This document shows, one piece after another, positions 41,966 to 50,390 of a stretch of DNA of 64,000 nt; the stretch's first letter is position 1; every line of letters begins with the position of its first letter. The stretch comes from Stenotrophomonas maltophilia. Its GTDB lineage: Bacteria; Pseudomonadota; Gammaproteobacteria; Xanthomonadales; Xanthomonadaceae. A model generated the notes under the pieces. It did no database searches, was not told the DNA's origin, and was given only the letters and a program-made list of their open reading frames with translations. The stretch spans positions 504,750 through 568,749 of the forward strand of contig NZ_CP033877.1 of the NCBI RefSeq assembly GCF_006970445.1. The letters run 5' to 3'. Position numbers and translations under genes: made by a program.

Positions 41966-43410
41966 CGTGCTGCAGCCGCCAGCTCCCGCGCGATCGCACC
42001 CAGCCGCTCCACCGCGCCGATGAAGCGCGCATCCAGCGTCTGGCAGCACGACAGCCGCAGGCAGTGGCGGTAGCGCGCGCCACGCGAATACACCTGGCCG
42101 GGCATGAACACGATGTCCTCCTGCAATGCACGCTCGAACAGCTCGCGTGTATCCACGCCGGGCAGTTCCAGCCACAGCAGGAAGCCGCCCTGCGGTTCGG
42201 TGGCGCGGGTGCCTATCGGGAAGTGTTCGGCCACCAGCTGGCGCAGCCGTCCCACCTGTTCGCGGTACAGGCGGCGCATGCGATGCAGATGGTGCTCGTA
42301 GCTGCCCGCTTCCAGATACGCGGCCACCGCATCGCCGAGCAGCTGCGGCTCGCCGCCGGTGGACTGGAATTTCAGCAGCGCGATGCGTTCGGCGAAGCGG
42401 CCGCCATCCAGCCAGCCGATGCGGTAATCCGGCGCCAGCGTCTTGGAGAAACCGCCGACCACCATCACCCAGCCGTCGCGATCGAAGGCTTTCAGCAAGG
42501 GTGCCGGCGGTTCGCAGAACTGCAGTTCGGCGTACACCGCATCTTCGATCAGCGGCAGTTGCCGTGCGTTGACCAGCTCGGCCAGGCGCTGTTTGGCGGC
42601 AGTCGGCATGGTACAGCCGAGCGGGTTGTGCACGGTCGGCATCACCACCAGTGCGGCCAGCGGCGTGTGCTCCAGCAGCGCATCCAGCGCATCCACATCC
42701 AGTCCGAGCTGCGGATGGGTGGGCAGCTCGATGGCCTGCAGGCCGAGGTTGGCCAGCAACGGATACAGGTTGAAGTAGGACGGTGCCTCGATGCCCACCG
42801 CATCACCGGGCTGGGTGACCGCGCGCAGCGCCAGCTGCAGGGCCTCCATCGCGCCATGGGTCAGCAGCAGGCGTTCGCTGTGGGTGTGCAGCCCCATGCG
42901 CGGGCCACGCCGCACGATCTGCGCCAGCAGCCTTGGCGAGCCATTGGGGCGCGCGTAGGTCTCCACCGTCTGTTGGCCGTGGCGCAGTACCTGCGCGGTG
43001 TGACGGGCCAGCTGCGCGCCCGGATAGAACTGGCGCCCGCGCGGGCCGGCGAAGGCCAGGTCGATCACGCCCGGGCGGCGCTGTGCCTCCAGTACCCGGG
43101 CCATCAGCACCTGCTGCAGCGGTGCGGTCGGGGCTGAGGGCACATCGCGCAGCGAGCGTTCTGGTACCGACAACCGCGGCGCCACCTCGAAGCCGGCCTT
43201 GGGCCGCGGAATGACCAGGCCGGCATCTTCCAGCTGGCGGTAGGCAGCGATCACTGTGTTCAGGCTGAGCCTGCGCTGTGAGGCCATCTGCCGCAGCGAG
43301 GGCAGGCGGCTGCCGACCGGAAGGCGTCCGCCGTGGATGGCCTCGGCCAGTTCGTCGGACAGCCGTTGGTAGCGGGGTGGGATCATCGCGCTCTGGTCAT
43401 CTGTATCCAT
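41962..43410 (-). CDS. MocR-type regulator (GntR helix-turn-helix with aminotransferase domain)
   Basis: A 482-residue regulator with an N-terminal GntR winged helix (residues about 10-75, VGSRLPSLRQMASQRRLSLN) fused to a type I aminotransferase-like domain. The PLP lysine is in GGFSKTLAPDYRIGW, so it should bind PLP and may sense an amine or amino acid. Start ATG 43410 was preferred over 43425 because GGGA precedes it at a good distance. The target gene is not evident: no pdx or gab genes are adjacent. Confidence 0.88.
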   Translation of the reverse strand: MDTDDQSAMIPPRYQRLSDELAEAIHGGRLPVGSRLPSLRQMASQRRLSLNTVIAAYRQLEDAGLVIPRPKAGFEVAPRLSVPERSLRDVPSAPTAPLQQVLMARVLEAQRRPGVIDLAFAGPRGRQFYPGAQLARHTAQVLRHGQQTVETYARPNGSPRLLAQIVRRGPRMGLHTHSERLLLTHGAMEALQLALRAVTQPGDAVGIEAPSYFNLYPLLANLGLQAIELPTHPQLGLDVDALDALLEHTPLAALVVMPTVHNPLGCTMPTAAKQRLAELVNARQLPLIEDAVYAELQFCEPPAPLLKAFDRDGWVMVVGGFSKTLAPDYRIGWLDGGRFAERIALLKFQSTGGEPQLLGDAVAAYLEAGSYEHHLHRMRRLYREQVGRLRQLVAEHFPIGTRATEPQGGFLLWLELPGVDTRELFERALQEDIVFMPGQVYSRGARYRHCLRLSCCQTLDARFIGAVERLGAIARELAAAAR

Positions 43411-43461
43411 CGAATTTCCCGCCATCTGGTGCTGTACCCATGATGATGGCGAGCCTAGCAT

Positions 43462-43538
43462 GTCGTTGTCGGCCGGGCCTGATCGGGGCACGGCCGATAC
43501 TTCCCAAGCGCACGGCTGGATGGCCGTGCGTCTTTTTT
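43462..43538 (+). ncRNA. Candidate small RNA ending in an intrinsic terminator
   Basis: The + strand upstream of the MocR gene holds a dyad TCGGCC/GGCCGA (43469-43497), then a clear Rho-independent terminator: CGCACGGC (43509-43516), 6-nt loop, GCCGTGCG (43523-43530) and TCTTTTTT. No + strand gene precedes it; both neighbours run on the minus strand. A weak -10 TAGCAT (43456-43461) lies upstream. Existence is inferred from the orphan terminator. Confidence 0.4.
43509..43538 (+). terminator. Orphan intrinsic terminator
   Basis: An 8-bp GC hairpin with TCTTTTTT directly after it, one of the clearest intrinsic terminators in the window, pointing to the + strand. Confidence 0.8.
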
Positions 43539-43540
43539 AG

Positions 43541-43603
43541 GTAGTGCCGGCCGCTGGCCGGCAACCCCTGGATCCGCAGCTGCTGGCCAACGGCCGGCAC
43601 CAC
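43541..43603. repeat. SMAG inverted pair, right arm degenerate
   Basis: Left palindrome GTAG plus the usual core (43541-43563); right copy TGCTGGCCAACGG... ending CACCAC (43581-43603) has several mutations. It lies after the msrA stop codon. Confidence 0.75.
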
Positions 43604-43611
43604 CCGGGGCG

Positions 43612-44349
43612 TCAGCGCATCGGCACCAGCGCCGCGTCGCGCCGGTACAGCGCCGGGAACTGCTTGCCCAGTGCGGCCAGCTTCGGTGCGTCGTAGTAGC
43701 GGATGTAGGCCGCCTGCGGGTAGTTCGTCATGTAGTTCTGGTGGTAGCTCTCGGCCGGGTAGAAGCGCTGGCCGCTGACCAGCTGGGTGACGATCGGCGC
43801 GCGGTAGCTGCCGGCCTGGCCGAGCTGGGTGATGTAGGCGCGGCTGGCAGCCTGCTGGCGTGCGTCGTCACTGAAGATCGCCGAGCGGTACTGGCTGCCG
43901 TGGTCCGGTCCCTGTCGATCGAGCTGGGTCGGGTCGTGCACCACCGAGAAGAACACCTGCATCAGCTGGCCATAGCTGACCTGGCGCGGGTCGTAGTCGA
44001 TCTTCACGGCTTCGGCATGACCGGTCTGACCACCGCTGACGCGCTCATAGCGCGCGTTGGCCGCGCTGCCACCGATGTAGCCGGACACCGCATTGCTCAC
44101 GCCTTTCACGTGCTGGAACACGCCCTGCACGCCCCAGAAGCAACCACCGGCGAACACCACGCTGGCATGGGTGGCGTCATCGCGGAACGCGGCGTCGCCG
44201 CTGGGCGCAGGTAGCGCCTTGACCTGCGCGCTGGCCTCGACCGGTGCCGCGACCGCGCTGTGGTCGACCAGCAGCACGCCGGTGATCAATGCGGCAGCCA
44301 CCAATCCGGCGACACCGGCGGCGATGCCCTGTTCAAAGGAGAGTTTCAT
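43612..44349 (-). CDS. msrA: Peptide-methionine (S)-S-oxide reductase MsrA, membrane-anchored
   Basis: MsrA reduces the S-diastereomer of protein methionine sulfoxide. An N-terminal hydrophobic helix (about residues 8-28) directs it to the envelope. The catalytic Cys 70 lies in FAGGCFWG, followed by family motifs SGYIGGS and TGHAEAV. Likely no C-terminal resolving cysteines are present, so it may depend on an external thiol donor such as DipZ. The length of 245 aa is larger than cytosolic MsrA because of the leader. GGGAGG precedes ATG 44349. Third gene of the msrB-dipZ-msrA operon. Confidence 0.93.
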   Translation of the reverse strand: MKLSFEQGIAAGVAGLVAAALITGVLLVDHSAVAAPVEASAQVKALPAPSGDAAFRDDATHASVVFAGGCFWGVQGVFQHVKGVSNAVSGYIGGSAANARYERVSGGQTGHAEAVKIDYDPRQVSYGQLMQVFFSVVHDPTQLDRQGPDHGSQYRSAIFSDDARQQAASRAYITQLGQAGSYRAPIVTQLVSGQRFYPAESYHQNYMTNYPQAAYIRYYDAPKLAALGKQFPALYRRDAALVPMR

Positions 44350-44363
44350 GGTGTCCTCCCGGT

Positions 44364-46133
44364 TCAACCGAAGGTGAAGGCGTAGGCCTGCACGCCGGCA
44401 TCGAGGAATTCGATCTCGAAGCGATGCGGGCCGACCGCGCCGCGCTGGCGGACCAGCTGGTACAGGCGGTGCTCGTCGACCACGCCACTGCCATCGGTGC
44501 CGACATCACTGCCGGCATCGGCGGCGGGCAGCGGCTTGCCGTCCAGCCAGACGCGGAAGCGCACTGGCTTGCCGTCCTCGCTCGGTGCCAGCACCAGGTG
44601 CAGGTCGCGCGCATGGAACTGGAAGGCAATGCGGCCACCGGCCTGTTGCAGCTGTGCGTCTTCATCGGTGACGGTCCAGCGCCCGGACAGCCCCCACTGG
44701 TTCAACGCGAGGGTGGCTGGCAACGTGTAGTCGAACGCAGCGTCGCTGCGCTGCCCGCCGGGCGAGGCGAACTGCTCGGCACGGGCGTGGCCCAGGTAGG
44801 TTTCCGGCGAACGCAGGTTGCCCATGTCGGCCTGCGCGGCCACGCCCTTCAGGTCGGCGGCAGCGGGATCGGCCGGTGGCGGCAGATTGGTCTGGCCAGC
44901 TTCGGTCAGCAGGCGACGGATCATCTGTTCCGAGCGCGCGTAGTTGCCTTCGCCGAACTGGTGGCCGCGGATGTTGCCCTGCGCGTCGACGAAGTACTGC
45001 GCCGGCCAGTAGCGGTTGTTGAACGCGCGCCAGATCGTGTACTGGTTGTCGAGCGCCACCGGGTACTCGACCTTCAGCTGCTGCACCGCCTTCATCACAT
45101 TGCGTGGGTCACGTTCGAAGGCGAACTCCGGCGTGTGCACGCCGACCACCACCAGGCCGTGGTCGCGGTAGCGGCGTTCCCATTCGTGCACGAACGGCAT
45201 CGCGCGCAGGCAGTTGATGCAGGAGTACGTCCAGAAATCGACCAGTACCACCTTGCCGCGCAGCTGCTGTGCACTCAGCGGCGGGCTGTTGAGCCAGCCG
45301 GTGGCACCGTCCAGCGCGGGCAGGGTGCCTTCCACCGGCAGCGGTGCATCGGCCGCGGCGTTGGCATCGGCCATCATCATCATCGGCGGTGCCGCCGGCT
45401 GCGCGCCGGGTACCGCATCCAGCAGGCCTTGCTCGATGCGCGCGGTGCTGACCGTTGAAAGGCGGGTGAGCAGGCCGGTATCCCAGCCCATGCCGATCGC
45501 TACCACCGCCAGCAGGGCAGCCACACCCAACACCTTGCGCAGTGCATCGCCGAGGCCAAGCCGCGCCTGCAGTGCACGGAACACACGACCGCCCACCCAC
45601 ACCGCCAGTGCCAGCGCGGTGATCGCGCCCAGCGCATACGCCAGCAGCAGGGTACTGGTACCCACGCTGGCGCCATGCAGGGCGGCGCCGGTCAACACCA
45701 GGCCGAGGATCGGCCCGGCGCACGGTGCCCACAGCAGGCCGGTGGCGATGCCGATCAGCAGCGAGGTCCACGCGCCACCGTGCCCCGCGGCATCCGCTGC
45801 ATCGGCACGCGCGCTCAGGCGGGCACCCACGCGCTGGAATGGCGCCAGCAGATGATCGGCAAGTCGAGGCCACAGCAGGGCGACCGCGAACAGCGCCATC
45901 AGCAGCAGGGCGATCCAGCGTCCAACCTGATTGGCCTGTGCCACCCATTGGCTGCCCACCGCGGCCAGGCTGGCGACCACGGTGAAGGTCAGTGCCATGC
46001 CCAGCAGCAGCGGTAGCGTGCTGCGCAGGAACGGACGGTCGGCACGCGCGAACACGAACGGCAGCACCGGCAGGATGCAGGGGCTGAGCAGGGTCAGCGC
46101 GCCCCCCAGGTAGGCAAGCAGCAACAGCAGCAT
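44364..46133 (-). CDS. dipZ: DipZ: CcdA-type membrane domain fused to thioredoxin domain
   Basis: A 589-residue electron-relay protein. The N-terminal DsbD/CcdA-like domain has about seven hydrophobic helices and the membrane cysteines in LLSPCILP and WAPCAGPILG. A periplasmic thioredoxin-like domain follows with the redox pair CINC in WTYSCINCLR (about residues 300-307), and then a C-terminal beta-rich module typical of DipZ. It should carry cytosolic reducing power to envelope proteins. Starting 2 nt after the msrB stop and ending 14 bp before msrA, it probably reduces both enzymes. Confidence 0.9.
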   Translation of the reverse strand: MLLLLLAYLGGALTLLSPCILPVLPFVFARADRPFLRSTLPLLLGMALTFTVVASLAAVGSQWVAQANQVGRWIALLLMALFAVALLWPRLADHLLAPFQRVGARLSARADAADAAGHGGAWTSLLIGIATGLLWAPCAGPILGLVLTGAALHGASVGTSTLLLAYALGAITALALAVWVGGRVFRALQARLGLGDALRKVLGVAALLAVVAIGMGWDTGLLTRLSTVSTARIEQGLLDAVPGAQPAAPPMMMMADANAAADAPLPVEGTLPALDGATGWLNSPPLSAQQLRGKVVLVDFWTYSCINCLRAMPFVHEWERRYRDHGLVVVGVHTPEFAFERDPRNVMKAVQQLKVEYPVALDNQYTIWRAFNNRYWPAQYFVDAQGNIRGHQFGEGNYARSEQMIRRLLTEAGQTNLPPPADPAAADLKGVAAQADMGNLRSPETYLGHARAEQFASPGGQRSDAAFDYTLPATLALNQWGLSGRWTVTDEDAQLQQAGGRIAFQFHARDLHLVLAPSEDGKPVRFRVWLDGKPLPAADAGSDVGTDGSGVVDEHRLYQLVRQRGAVGPHRFEIEFLDAGVQAYAFTFG

Positions 46134-46135
46134 CG

Positions 46136-46711
46136 TCAGGCTCCGGAAACAGGGGAAGAACCGACCGGCACCCGCCAGCCGTCGGCAGTGCCGCCATCCG
46201 TGGCACCGGGAACGAACACCATCGCCGCACCGTTCATGCAGTAGCGGAGCCCGGTTGGGCGTGGGCCATCGTTGAACACATGGCCAAGGTGGCCGCCGCA
46301 GCGACGGCAGTGCACCTCCACCCGCAGCATCCCGAAGGTGACGTCGCGGTCTTCGCCGATGGCGTTGTGCAGCGGCGCCCAGAAGCTGGGCCAGCCGGTG
46401 CCGCTTTCGAACTTGGTGGAGGAGGAGAACAGCGGCAGTGCGCAGCCGGCGCAGGCGAAGGTGCCCTGCCGGTGTTCCTTGTTGAGCGGGCTGCTGTAGG
46501 GGCGTTCGGTGGCCTGCTGGCGCAGCACCGCGTACTGCGCCGGGGTCAGCTGCTGGCGCCACTGCGCATCGCTGTGCATGACCTCGAACTGTCGCGACGG
46601 ACGCGCTTCGGCGGCGGCCGGGGCGGCGCGGCTGCAGGCCCCCAGGCCAAGCAGGCCGGCGGCGGTGGCAACACCGCCCAGGCCCAGCAGGTGGCGACGG
46701 GACAGGGACAT
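46136..46711 (-). CDS. msrB: Peptide-methionine (R)-S-oxide reductase MsrB, Tat-exported
   Basis: An exported MsrB. The N-terminus has a twin-arginine motif (SRRHLLGLGG) and a possible lipobox (GLGAC, about residue 24), so it is probably a Tat-exported lipoprotein. The SelR domain has zinc CxxC pairs (CAGC and CRRC) and the catalytic Cys in LRYCMNGA (about residue 157). Its 191 residues exceed cytosolic MsrB because of the leader. First gene of the operon, divergent from a two-component system. ATG 46711 gives the Tat signal; an upstream extension does not. Confidence 0.93.
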   Translation of the reverse strand: MSLSRRHLLGLGGVATAAGLLGLGACSRAAPAAAEARPSRQFEVMHSDAQWRQQLTPAQYAVLRQQATERPYSSPLNKEHRQGTFACAGCALPLFSSSTKFESGTGWPSFWAPLHNAIGEDRDVTFGMLRVEVHCRRCGGHLGHVFNDGPRPTGLRYCMNGAAMVFVPGATDGGTADGWRVPVGSSPVSGA

Positions 46712-46763
46712 GGCGGACTCCGGGAAGGGGCGACGGGGCCATGCTGCGCCCGCCCGGGTCAAC

Positions 46764-46796
46764 GAATCCTCACGCAGGATTCAATTTTTCGTGAGG
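46764..46796. promoter_or_regulatory. Overlapping inverted repeats between msrB and the regulator
   Basis: GAATCCT/AGGATTC (46764-46782) overlaps CCTCACG/CGTGAGG (46768-46796). Two alternative dyads in a 145-bp divergent gap suggest an operator for the adjacent OmpR-type regulator. Confidence 0.45.
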
Positions 46797-46855
46797 TATC
46801 GACGGCCGTCCCGCGCCACAATGCGGGCAGCCTCCCCACTGGCCCCGAGCTGCCG

Positions 46856-47575
46856 ATGTCCGCCAAACGTGTCCTGATCGTCGAAGACGATGCCCACATC
46901 GCCGACCTGCTGCGCATGCATCTGGGCGATGAGGGCTACGACGTTGCCCACGCTGCCAGTGGCGATGCCGGCCTGCGCCTGCTCGAGCAGGACGGCCCGT
47001 GGGATGCGCTGGTGCTGGACGTGATGCTGCCCGGCGTGGATGGCCTGCAGGTGTGCCAGCGTGCACGCGCGATGGCGCGCTATGTGCCGATCATCATCAT
47101 CAGCGCGCGTGGCAGCGAAACCCAGCGCATCGTCGGCCTGGAACTCGGCGCGGATGATTACCTGGCCAAGCCCTTCTCGATGCCGGAACTGGTGGCACGG
47201 GTGCGCGCACTGCTGCGCCGCGCCGAGGCGATGGCGCAGAGCGCGCGCATCGATGCCGGCGCGATCGAACTGGGTGGGCTGCAGCTGGACCCGGTTGCAC
47301 GCACGGCCTCGGTGGACGGCAGCGCGCTGGAGCTGACCCCGCGCGAGTTCGACCTGCTGCTGTTCTTCGCCCGCCATCCAGACCAGGTGTTCGCACGCAT
47401 GGAGCTGCTCAACCAGGTCTGGGGCTACCAGCACGATGGCTACGAACACACGGTCAACACCCATATCAACCGCCTGCGCAGCAAGATCGAGCCTGATCCG
47501 GCCAATCCGCGGCGGCTGCTGACGGTGTGGGGCCGCGGCTACAAGCTGGTCGACCCGGCCGGGGCGGCGGCATGA
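46856..47575 (+). CDS. OmpR/PhoB-family response regulator
   Basis: A 239-residue regulator with receiver domain (acidic residues EDD at 10-12, Asp 55 in VLDVMLPG, Lys in YLAKPF) and a C-terminal winged helix ending RRLLTVWGRGYKLVDP. It overlaps its kinase by 4 bp. Located divergently to msrB-dipZ-msrA, it may control envelope oxidative repair in the manner of HprR, though that is inference. The long open frame upstream is shadow. ATG 46856 was chosen. Confidence 0.9.
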   Translation: MSAKRVLIVEDDAHIADLLRMHLGDEGYDVAHAASGDAGLRLLEQDGPWDALVLDVMLPGVDGLQVCQRARAMARYVPIIIISARGSETQRIVGLELGADDYLAKPFSMPELVARVRALLRRAEAMAQSARIDAGAIELGGLQLDPVARTASVDGSALELTPREFDLLLFFARHPDQVFARMELLNQVWGYQHDGYEHTVNTHINRLRSKIEPDPANPRRLLTVWGRGYKLVDPAGAAA

Positions 47576-49041
47576 TCAGGCCGAACCTGTGGCAGAAGCT
47601 GGCAGCAGTGATCGCCGCGCTGATGCTGACGTGCTGCATGGCGCTGCTGGCGCTGCAGATGCGTGCCAACACCCGCCACGAGCAGGAGGTGGTGCAGCGG
47701 CTGTCGCTGGGCCTGGCCGAGCACATCGCCCAGCGCAGCGAACTGATGGATACCAGCGGCATGCGCGATGCCGCGGTGCGCGCACTGTTCGGCCAGTTGA
47801 TGGCGGTCAATCCCAGTGTCGAGGTCTACCTGCTGGACGACCAGGGCCGCATCCTCGGCCACGATGCGCCCAGTGGGCACCTGGTGCGCAACCAGGTGGA
47901 CGTGGCGCCGCTGCGTCGCCTGCTGGCCGGTGCACCGTTGCCGATCCTGGGCGACGACCCGCGCAGCGCCGATGGCCGCAAGGTGTTCAGTGCCGCGCCG
48001 TTGATCGTGCAGGGCCGGCCGGCGGGTTACGTGTACGTGGTGCTGGTGGGCGAGCACCGGCAGATGCTGGCCGATGACCTTGCCGCTGGCAGCCAGTGGA
48101 ACACCACGCTGTGGTCGGTGGTGCTGGTCGGCGGCCTCGGCCTGCTGGCCGGGCTGGTGGCGTTCTACTGGGTGACCCGTCCGCTGCGGCGGCTGACCCG
48201 GCGCATCCAGGCCTTCGACATCGACGCACCCACGCCGTTGCCGCCGCCGGAGCCGCTGCGCCCCGGTGAGCGCGACGAGCTGGTGATCCTCGAACACGCG
48301 CACGCGCAGATGGCACAACGGCTGGGTGAGCAGTGGCAGCAGCTGCGCCAGCAGGACCTGCAGCGCCGCGAGCTGGTCGCCAACATCTCGCACGACCTGC
48401 GCACGCCGTTGTCGTCGCTGCATGGCTACCTGGAAACGCTGGCGTTGAAAGACGCCACGCTGTCACCGGACGAGCGCCGCCGCTATCTCGGCATCGCGCT
48501 GGCACAGAGCGCCAAGGTCGGCCGGCTGGCGCGCGCGCTGTTCGAGCTGGCCCGGCTGGAACATGGCGAAGTGCGGTTGGAGTGGGAGGTGTTCGCACTG
48601 CCGGAACTGCTGCAGGACGTGCTGCAGAAGTTCGAACTGGCGGCGCAGGCGCGCGGCCAGCAGCTGCACGCGGCATTTCCACCCGGCCTGCCGCTGGTGC
48701 GCGCCGACCTCGGCCTGGTCGAGCGCGTGCTGACCAACCTGCTCGACAACGCGCTGCGGCATGCGCCCGACGGCGGCCAGATCGAGGTGCGCCTGCGTGC
48801 GACCCCGGACAGCGTGGAGGTCAGCGTGGCCGATGACGGCCCCGGGGTGGCGCCAGCGCTGCGTACCCAGCTGTTCCAGGCACCGGCCGCGCTGGGGGCT
48901 CGGCGCGGGGAGAACGGTGGCTTGGGCCTGTTGATCGTGCAGCGCATCGTGCAGCTGCACGGCCGCCACATCGAACTGCGCGACAGCGAGCGTGGCGCGC
49001 TGTTCGTGTTTGCCTTGCCGCGTGCGGAACCGGCGGCCTAG
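47572..49041 (+). CDS. Sensor histidine kinase (HAMP-HisKA-HATPase)
   Basis: A 489-residue two-TM sensor kinase. First helix about residues 10-30, periplasmic sensor of about 150 residues, second helix near 185-205, HAMP, HisKA with His in NISHDLRTPLSSLHG, and HATPase with NLLDNALRHA and GGLGLLIV. The pocket motif DDGPGVA is present. Cognate of the upstream regulator (4-bp overlap). It is convergent with the second kinase: the two stop codons share bases at 49038-49041. Confidence 0.92.
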   Translation: MIRPNLWQKLAAVIAALMLTCCMALLALQMRANTRHEQEVVQRLSLGLAEHIAQRSELMDTSGMRDAAVRALFGQLMAVNPSVEVYLLDDQGRILGHDAPSGHLVRNQVDVAPLRRLLAGAPLPILGDDPRSADGRKVFSAAPLIVQGRPAGYVYVVLVGEHRQMLADDLAAGSQWNTTLWSVVLVGGLGLLAGLVAFYWVTRPLRRLTRRIQAFDIDAPTPLPPPEPLRPGERDELVILEHAHAQMAQRLGEQWQQLRQQDLQRRELVANISHDLRTPLSSLHGYLETLALKDATLSPDERRRYLGIALAQSAKVGRLARALFELARLEHGEVRLEWEVFALPELLQDVLQKFELAAQARGQQLHAAFPPGLPLVRADLGLVERVLTNLLDNALRHAPDGGQIEVRLRATPDSVEVSVADDGPGVAPALRTQLFQAPAALGARRGENGGLGLLIVQRIVQLHGRHIELRDSERGALFVFALPRAEPAA

Positions 49042-50390
49042 CAGGCCGCTTCGCACTCGACGATGCCGCCGGATTCCAGCGGCAGGTGCAGGCGGATACA
49101 GGCACCGCCCAACTCCGAATCGGTCACCTCGACGTGGCCACCATGCTTGTCGGCGACCACCTGCACCAGCGCCAGGCCAAGGCCGAAACCGGGGCTGCCC
49201 GGGTCCAGCCGGACATAGGGCTGCAGTACCTGGCCGCGCAGTTCGGGCGCGATGCCGGGGCCGTCGTCCTCCACCTGCACGCACAGCCAGCCGTCATTGA
49301 CCGTGCTGGCAATACGGATCTGCCGGCGTGCGTAACGCAGTGCATTGCCGAGCAGGTTGCGCAGCGCCAGCTCCAGCATGTGCCGGTTGACGTTGACCAG
49401 GCCCACCGGCGACAGCGCCTGTTGCACCGGCATTGGCAACGGTGCGAACTGGGCCACCACGCCGCGCACCAGCGCCGCCAGCTGCAGGCGCTGGCGCGTC
49501 AGTTGATGGCAGCGACCCAGCGCGGCGTACTCGACGCCGGCATCGGTCAGGTGCTGCAGCCGATCCACATCGGTGCGCAGCCCGCCCAGTGCATCGCGCT
49601 GCACATCATCAAGCGCGGTGTCCTCCAGGTCGGCCAGGCCGAAACGCATCCGCGCCAACGGCGTGCGGACTTCGTGCGCCACCGCCTGTGCCAGCACGCG
49701 CTGGCTTTCCAGCAGCTGCTGCAGCTGCTCGGCCATATGGTTGAAGGCATTGGCCAGCGGCCGCACCAGCGCGGTACCGGCACGCGGCGCGCGGGTATCC
49801 AGCTGGCCGTCGCGCATCTGCCGTGCCGCCTGGGCCAGCTGCGAGACGTCGCGCCACAGCCGATAGACCATCACGTACATCGGCAGTGCCACCGCCACCA
49901 TCAGGATCAGCAGCAGGATCGCCACACCGGATACTTCGCTGTCCTGCCAACCCTCGTCCGGCAACGCTTCGTCCAGCGGCCCCAGCATCACCGCATAGTC
50001 GCTGTCGCCGATCCGCTGCAGGCTGCGCATGTGCTCCAGGTCGATCTGCACGCGGCCATTGTTGAACGGCGGGCGTTGGCTGGCCGGCAACTCCTTCACT
50101 GCCTCGGCCAGCGGCACCATGCGCAGCGCGTAGGCGAAATCGGCGTCCAGTTCGCGTGCCAGCACCGGCCACTGGTCGCGCGGGGTTTCGGCGAAGCGAT
50201 GCTGCAGCAGCGCATGCGTGCCGCGCATCTCGGCCTGCAGTCCGGCTTCGGTGCGGTCTTCCAGCAGGGCATCCCAGGCCCACAGGCCCAGCACGATCAA
50301 CAACAGGTGGGCGACCAGGAAGCCGATGCCGTAGCGCAGGAAGTGGAAGGCGTGGCCGCGCATCGCCGATGGCGTGCGCTTCATCCCCAT
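49038..50390 (-). CDS. Sensor histidine kinase, RstB-like
   Basis: A 450-residue sensor kinase. TM helices lie near residues 19-41 and 155-177, with a periplasmic domain between; HAMP, HisKA with His in AVAHEVRTPLARM, and HATPase with NLLGNALRYA and FGLGLALV follow. The overall layout resembles RstB. It overlaps the rstA-like regulator (starts ATG 50390 or 50384; stop of the regulator at 50381). It is convergent with the other kinase, the stops overlapping by 4 bp. Confidence 0.88.
   Translation of the reverse strand: MGMKRTPSAMRGHAFHFLRYGIGFLVAHLLLIVLGLWAWDALLEDRTEAGLQAEMRGTHALLQHRFAETPRDQWPVLARELDADFAYALRMVPLAEAVKELPASQRPPFNNGRVQIDLEHMRSLQRIGDSDYAVMLGPLDEALPDEGWQDSEVSGVAILLLILMVAVALPMYVMVYRLWRDVSQLAQAARQMRDGQLDTRAPRAGTALVRPLANAFNHMAEQLQQLLESQRVLAQAVAHEVRTPLARMRFGLADLEDTALDDVQRDALGGLRTDVDRLQHLTDAGVEYAALGRCHQLTRQRLQLAALVRGVVAQFAPLPMPVQQALSPVGLVNVNRHMLELALRNLLGNALRYARRQIRIASTVNDGWLCVQVEDDGPGIAPELRGQVLQPYVRLDPGSPGFGLGLALVQVVADKHGGHVEVTDSELGGACIRLHLPLESGGIVECEAAC

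Noticed and set aside
44364..46742. A minus frame suggesting a single MsrB-DipZ fusion
   Set aside because: The upstream section is a shadow of msrB in another frame; msrB has its own stop at 46136 and DipZ its own ATG at 46133.
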